In this document: positions 6,089 to 6,876 of the stretch, one piece after another | Position numbering within the stretch: position 1 is the stretch's first letter | How the letters are laid out: each line of letters opens with the position of its first letter | Origin: an uncultured Thermomicrobiales bacterium | GTDB taxonomy: Bacteria > Chloroflexota > Chloroflexia > Thermomicrobiales > UBA6265 | Reading direction: 5' to 3' | Assembly (NCBI GenBank): GCA_902806395.1 | Contig: CADCWH010000310.1 | Location: 1 to 6,876, forward strand | DNA: 6,876 nucleotides | Program-made: the position numbers and the translations under genes | The notes under the pieces: model-generated | Told to the model about the DNA's origin: nothing | The model's database searches: none | What the model saw: the letters and a program-made list of their open reading frames with translations, nothing else

Positions 6089-6130
6089 GGTGCGGAGGGT
6101 GGCCCTTCGGGGATGCGGACTGGCGAGGCA

Positions 6131-6202
6131 GACGAGTCGTTATTGGCTCGTCGTGAACGACGGCCACCAGTGATCCGTCGGGAACGGTGACCGCGACGGA
6201 TC
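6131..6202. promoter_or_regulatory. Inverted repeats upstream of the ABC exporter (candidate operator or leader structures)
   Basis: Two clear inverted repeats lie 43-114 bp before the exporter start. GACGAG (6131-6136) pairs with CTCGTC (6147-6152) and can extend through wobble pairs to a TTAT tetraloop. GATCCGTCG (6172-6180) and CGACGGATC (6194-6202) form a perfect 9-bp arm pair around 13 nt. Between them, GTCGT-GA-ACGAC (6150-6161) is a third short dyad. No T-tract follows on either strand, so regulator binding or an RNA leader is more likely than termination. No convincing -35/-10 pair was found. Confidence 0.4.
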
Positions 6203-6507
6203 GTGCGAATCCCACCGTCCCGTCTGCGGTCGCACGAGCGAGTCCGCCCACTCCCGATCCGGTAACTGGAGTGACACGCTCAACACTCATGGACGGCCGG
6301 GCGGTGCGCGATGGGTCCGACGTCACCGGGGGATGGGTCGTCAGGGAACAGGCGCCGCCCTGGCCCAGCGGGTGCCGAGATCGATCGTCACACCCAGTGA
6401 TACCGTCCACTGGCAGCGGCGGCAACCGCCATTGTGGTTAGGGGCGGACACGGTCGGGCGTTGATTCGGGTGACAGGGCCCTGGACTGACTGGGCGTCGG
6501 GCGAGGG
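6203..6507. other. Intergenic region between kinase and ABC exporter, no supported gene
   Basis: Nothing here can be called with confidence. A minus-strand frame from ATG 6290 (72 residues, ending at 6072 and overlapping the exporter start by 17 nt) contains a strand-like stretch SVAVTVPDGSLVAVVHDEPI, but it lacks a ribosome binding site and its tail is low-quality. A plus-strand frame at 6187-6441 opposes it and is Pro/Ser/Arg-rich, like a shadow frame. The only structures noted are GGCGG-CAA-CCGCC near 6418-6430 and the palindrome CAGGGCCCTG (6474-6483), 25 nt after the kinase stop; neither has a T-tract. The exporter promoter probably lies in this region. Confidence 0.4.
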
Positions 6508-6876
6508 TCAGGCGGGGGTGGGGAGGAGGGATCGGGCGGCACGGGCAGCGGTGAGGGCGGCGTCGGGGACGAGTTCGCGACGTTCGACGGTGACCGAGCG
6601 GGCCAGACGAGCCTCGAAGCGTTCAAGGAAGGCGGGCTCGCGGCAGAGCAGCCCGCCGCCCAAGGCGAGGGGGACGGCGTCGCCCGGGAAGTCGAGACGG
6701 CGCGCGAGCACCTCGACGGCGCGGGCGAGTTCGTCGGCAGCCTCATCGAGCAGGGCGGACGCGACGGGGTCACCGGTCGCCGCGGTGGCCAGGACCACCT
6801 GCGCGAGGCGGGCGATGTCAGCCTTCTCGACGTGGAAGTAGACCTGCTCGATCATCTCGGAGGGTTCGGTGAGGGA
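6508..6876 (-). CDS. C-terminal part of a BadF/BadG/BcrA/BcrD-type ATPase, likely N-acetylglucosamine kinase
   Basis: The frame is open through the right edge of the window and ends at TGA 6508-6510, giving 122 C-terminal residues; the start lies outside. The sequence has the late pattern of the BadF/N-acetylglucosamine-kinase family in the ASKHA superfamily: LTEPSEMIEQVYF, then IARLAQVVLATAATGDPVAS (the conserved A-x-x-GD-x-x-A helix), a helix with DEAADELARAVEVLARRL, and LALGGGLLC, the Gly-rich adenosine-binding turn, followed by FLERFEARL. The protein ends normally, shortly after ARAARSLL. By family it would phosphorylate an amino sugar using ATP in the cytoplasm, feeding amino-sugar salvage from cell wall or chitin. 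The N-terminal phosphate-binding loops are not visible, so substrate assignment is by family only. It points the same way as the ABC exporter, 419 bp upstream of it. Confidence 0.85.
   Translation of the reverse strand, partial: SLTEPSEMIEQVYFHVEKADIARLAQVVLATAATGDPVASALLDEAADELARAVEVLARRLDFPGDAVPLALGGGLLCREPAFLERFEARLARSVTVERRELVPDAALTAARAARSLLPTPA

Noticed and set aside
6474..6483. CAGGGCCCTG palindrome after the sugar kinase as a terminator
   Set aside because: It is a palindrome without loop space and has no T-tract on the minus strand.
1..6876. CRISPR array, tRNA/rRNA genes, insertion sequence or phage genes
   Set aside because: No regularly spaced direct repeats, no tRNA-like cloverleaf with CCA-type end, no transposase or phage motifs were seen.

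Overview
The window is GC-rich DNA with strongly GC-biased third codon positions. It carries a cell-surface protein with an LPXTG-type sorting tail, bacterial thrombospondin-3 calcium repeats and paired-cysteine domains, next to glycan-related and sugar-kinase genes. This combination fits a high-GC bacterium of the Chloroflexota (Thermomicrobia-like) best, with Actinomycetota as the alternative. The assignment is inference; no rRNA or marker gene is present.

Layout. (i) 1-1241, plus strand: the C-terminal end of a polytopic membrane protein (possibly a GT87-type glycosyltransferase) overlaps by 4 nt a DUF2064/TIGR04282-type nucleotidyl/glycosyl-transferase-like gene, forming a translationally coupled pair. 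(ii) 1242-1542: no intact gene, but a likely frame-disrupted remnant of an exported beta-sandwich repeat protein. (iii) 1543-3793: two consecutive plus-strand surface-protein units. The first encodes a tiny protein that is only a signal segment and a C-terminal membrane anchor. The second encodes a 426-residue protein with signal peptide, three TSP3 calcium loops, two four-cysteine repeats and an LPSTG tail. (iv) 3794-4102: a possible small ORF or gene fragment before a convergent junction. (v) 4103-6088, minus strand: a complete ABC exporter half-transporter. (vi) 6089-6507: a leader region with inverted repeats. (vii) 6508-6876, minus strand: the C-terminal end of a BadF/N-acetylglucosamine-kinase-type ATPase.

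The most notable observation is that the two surface-protein units share both ends. A promoter-like block (TAAGTA..GTAC.GATGCGG....GGGCCC...CTATC) lies upstream of each. Their last 29 residues align without gaps (18 identical, ending TLRR-x-GRP), and the similarity continues past the stop codons through about 100 bp to a hairpin with a GCGATCG-like loop. The middles are unrelated in size and content. This looks like a modular surface-protein cassette in which shared expression and anchoring ends flank variable ectodomains, with one copy nearly empty. The glycan enzymes on one side and the exporter and sugar kinase on the other are consistent with a cell-envelope neighbourhood, but no functional link is proven.
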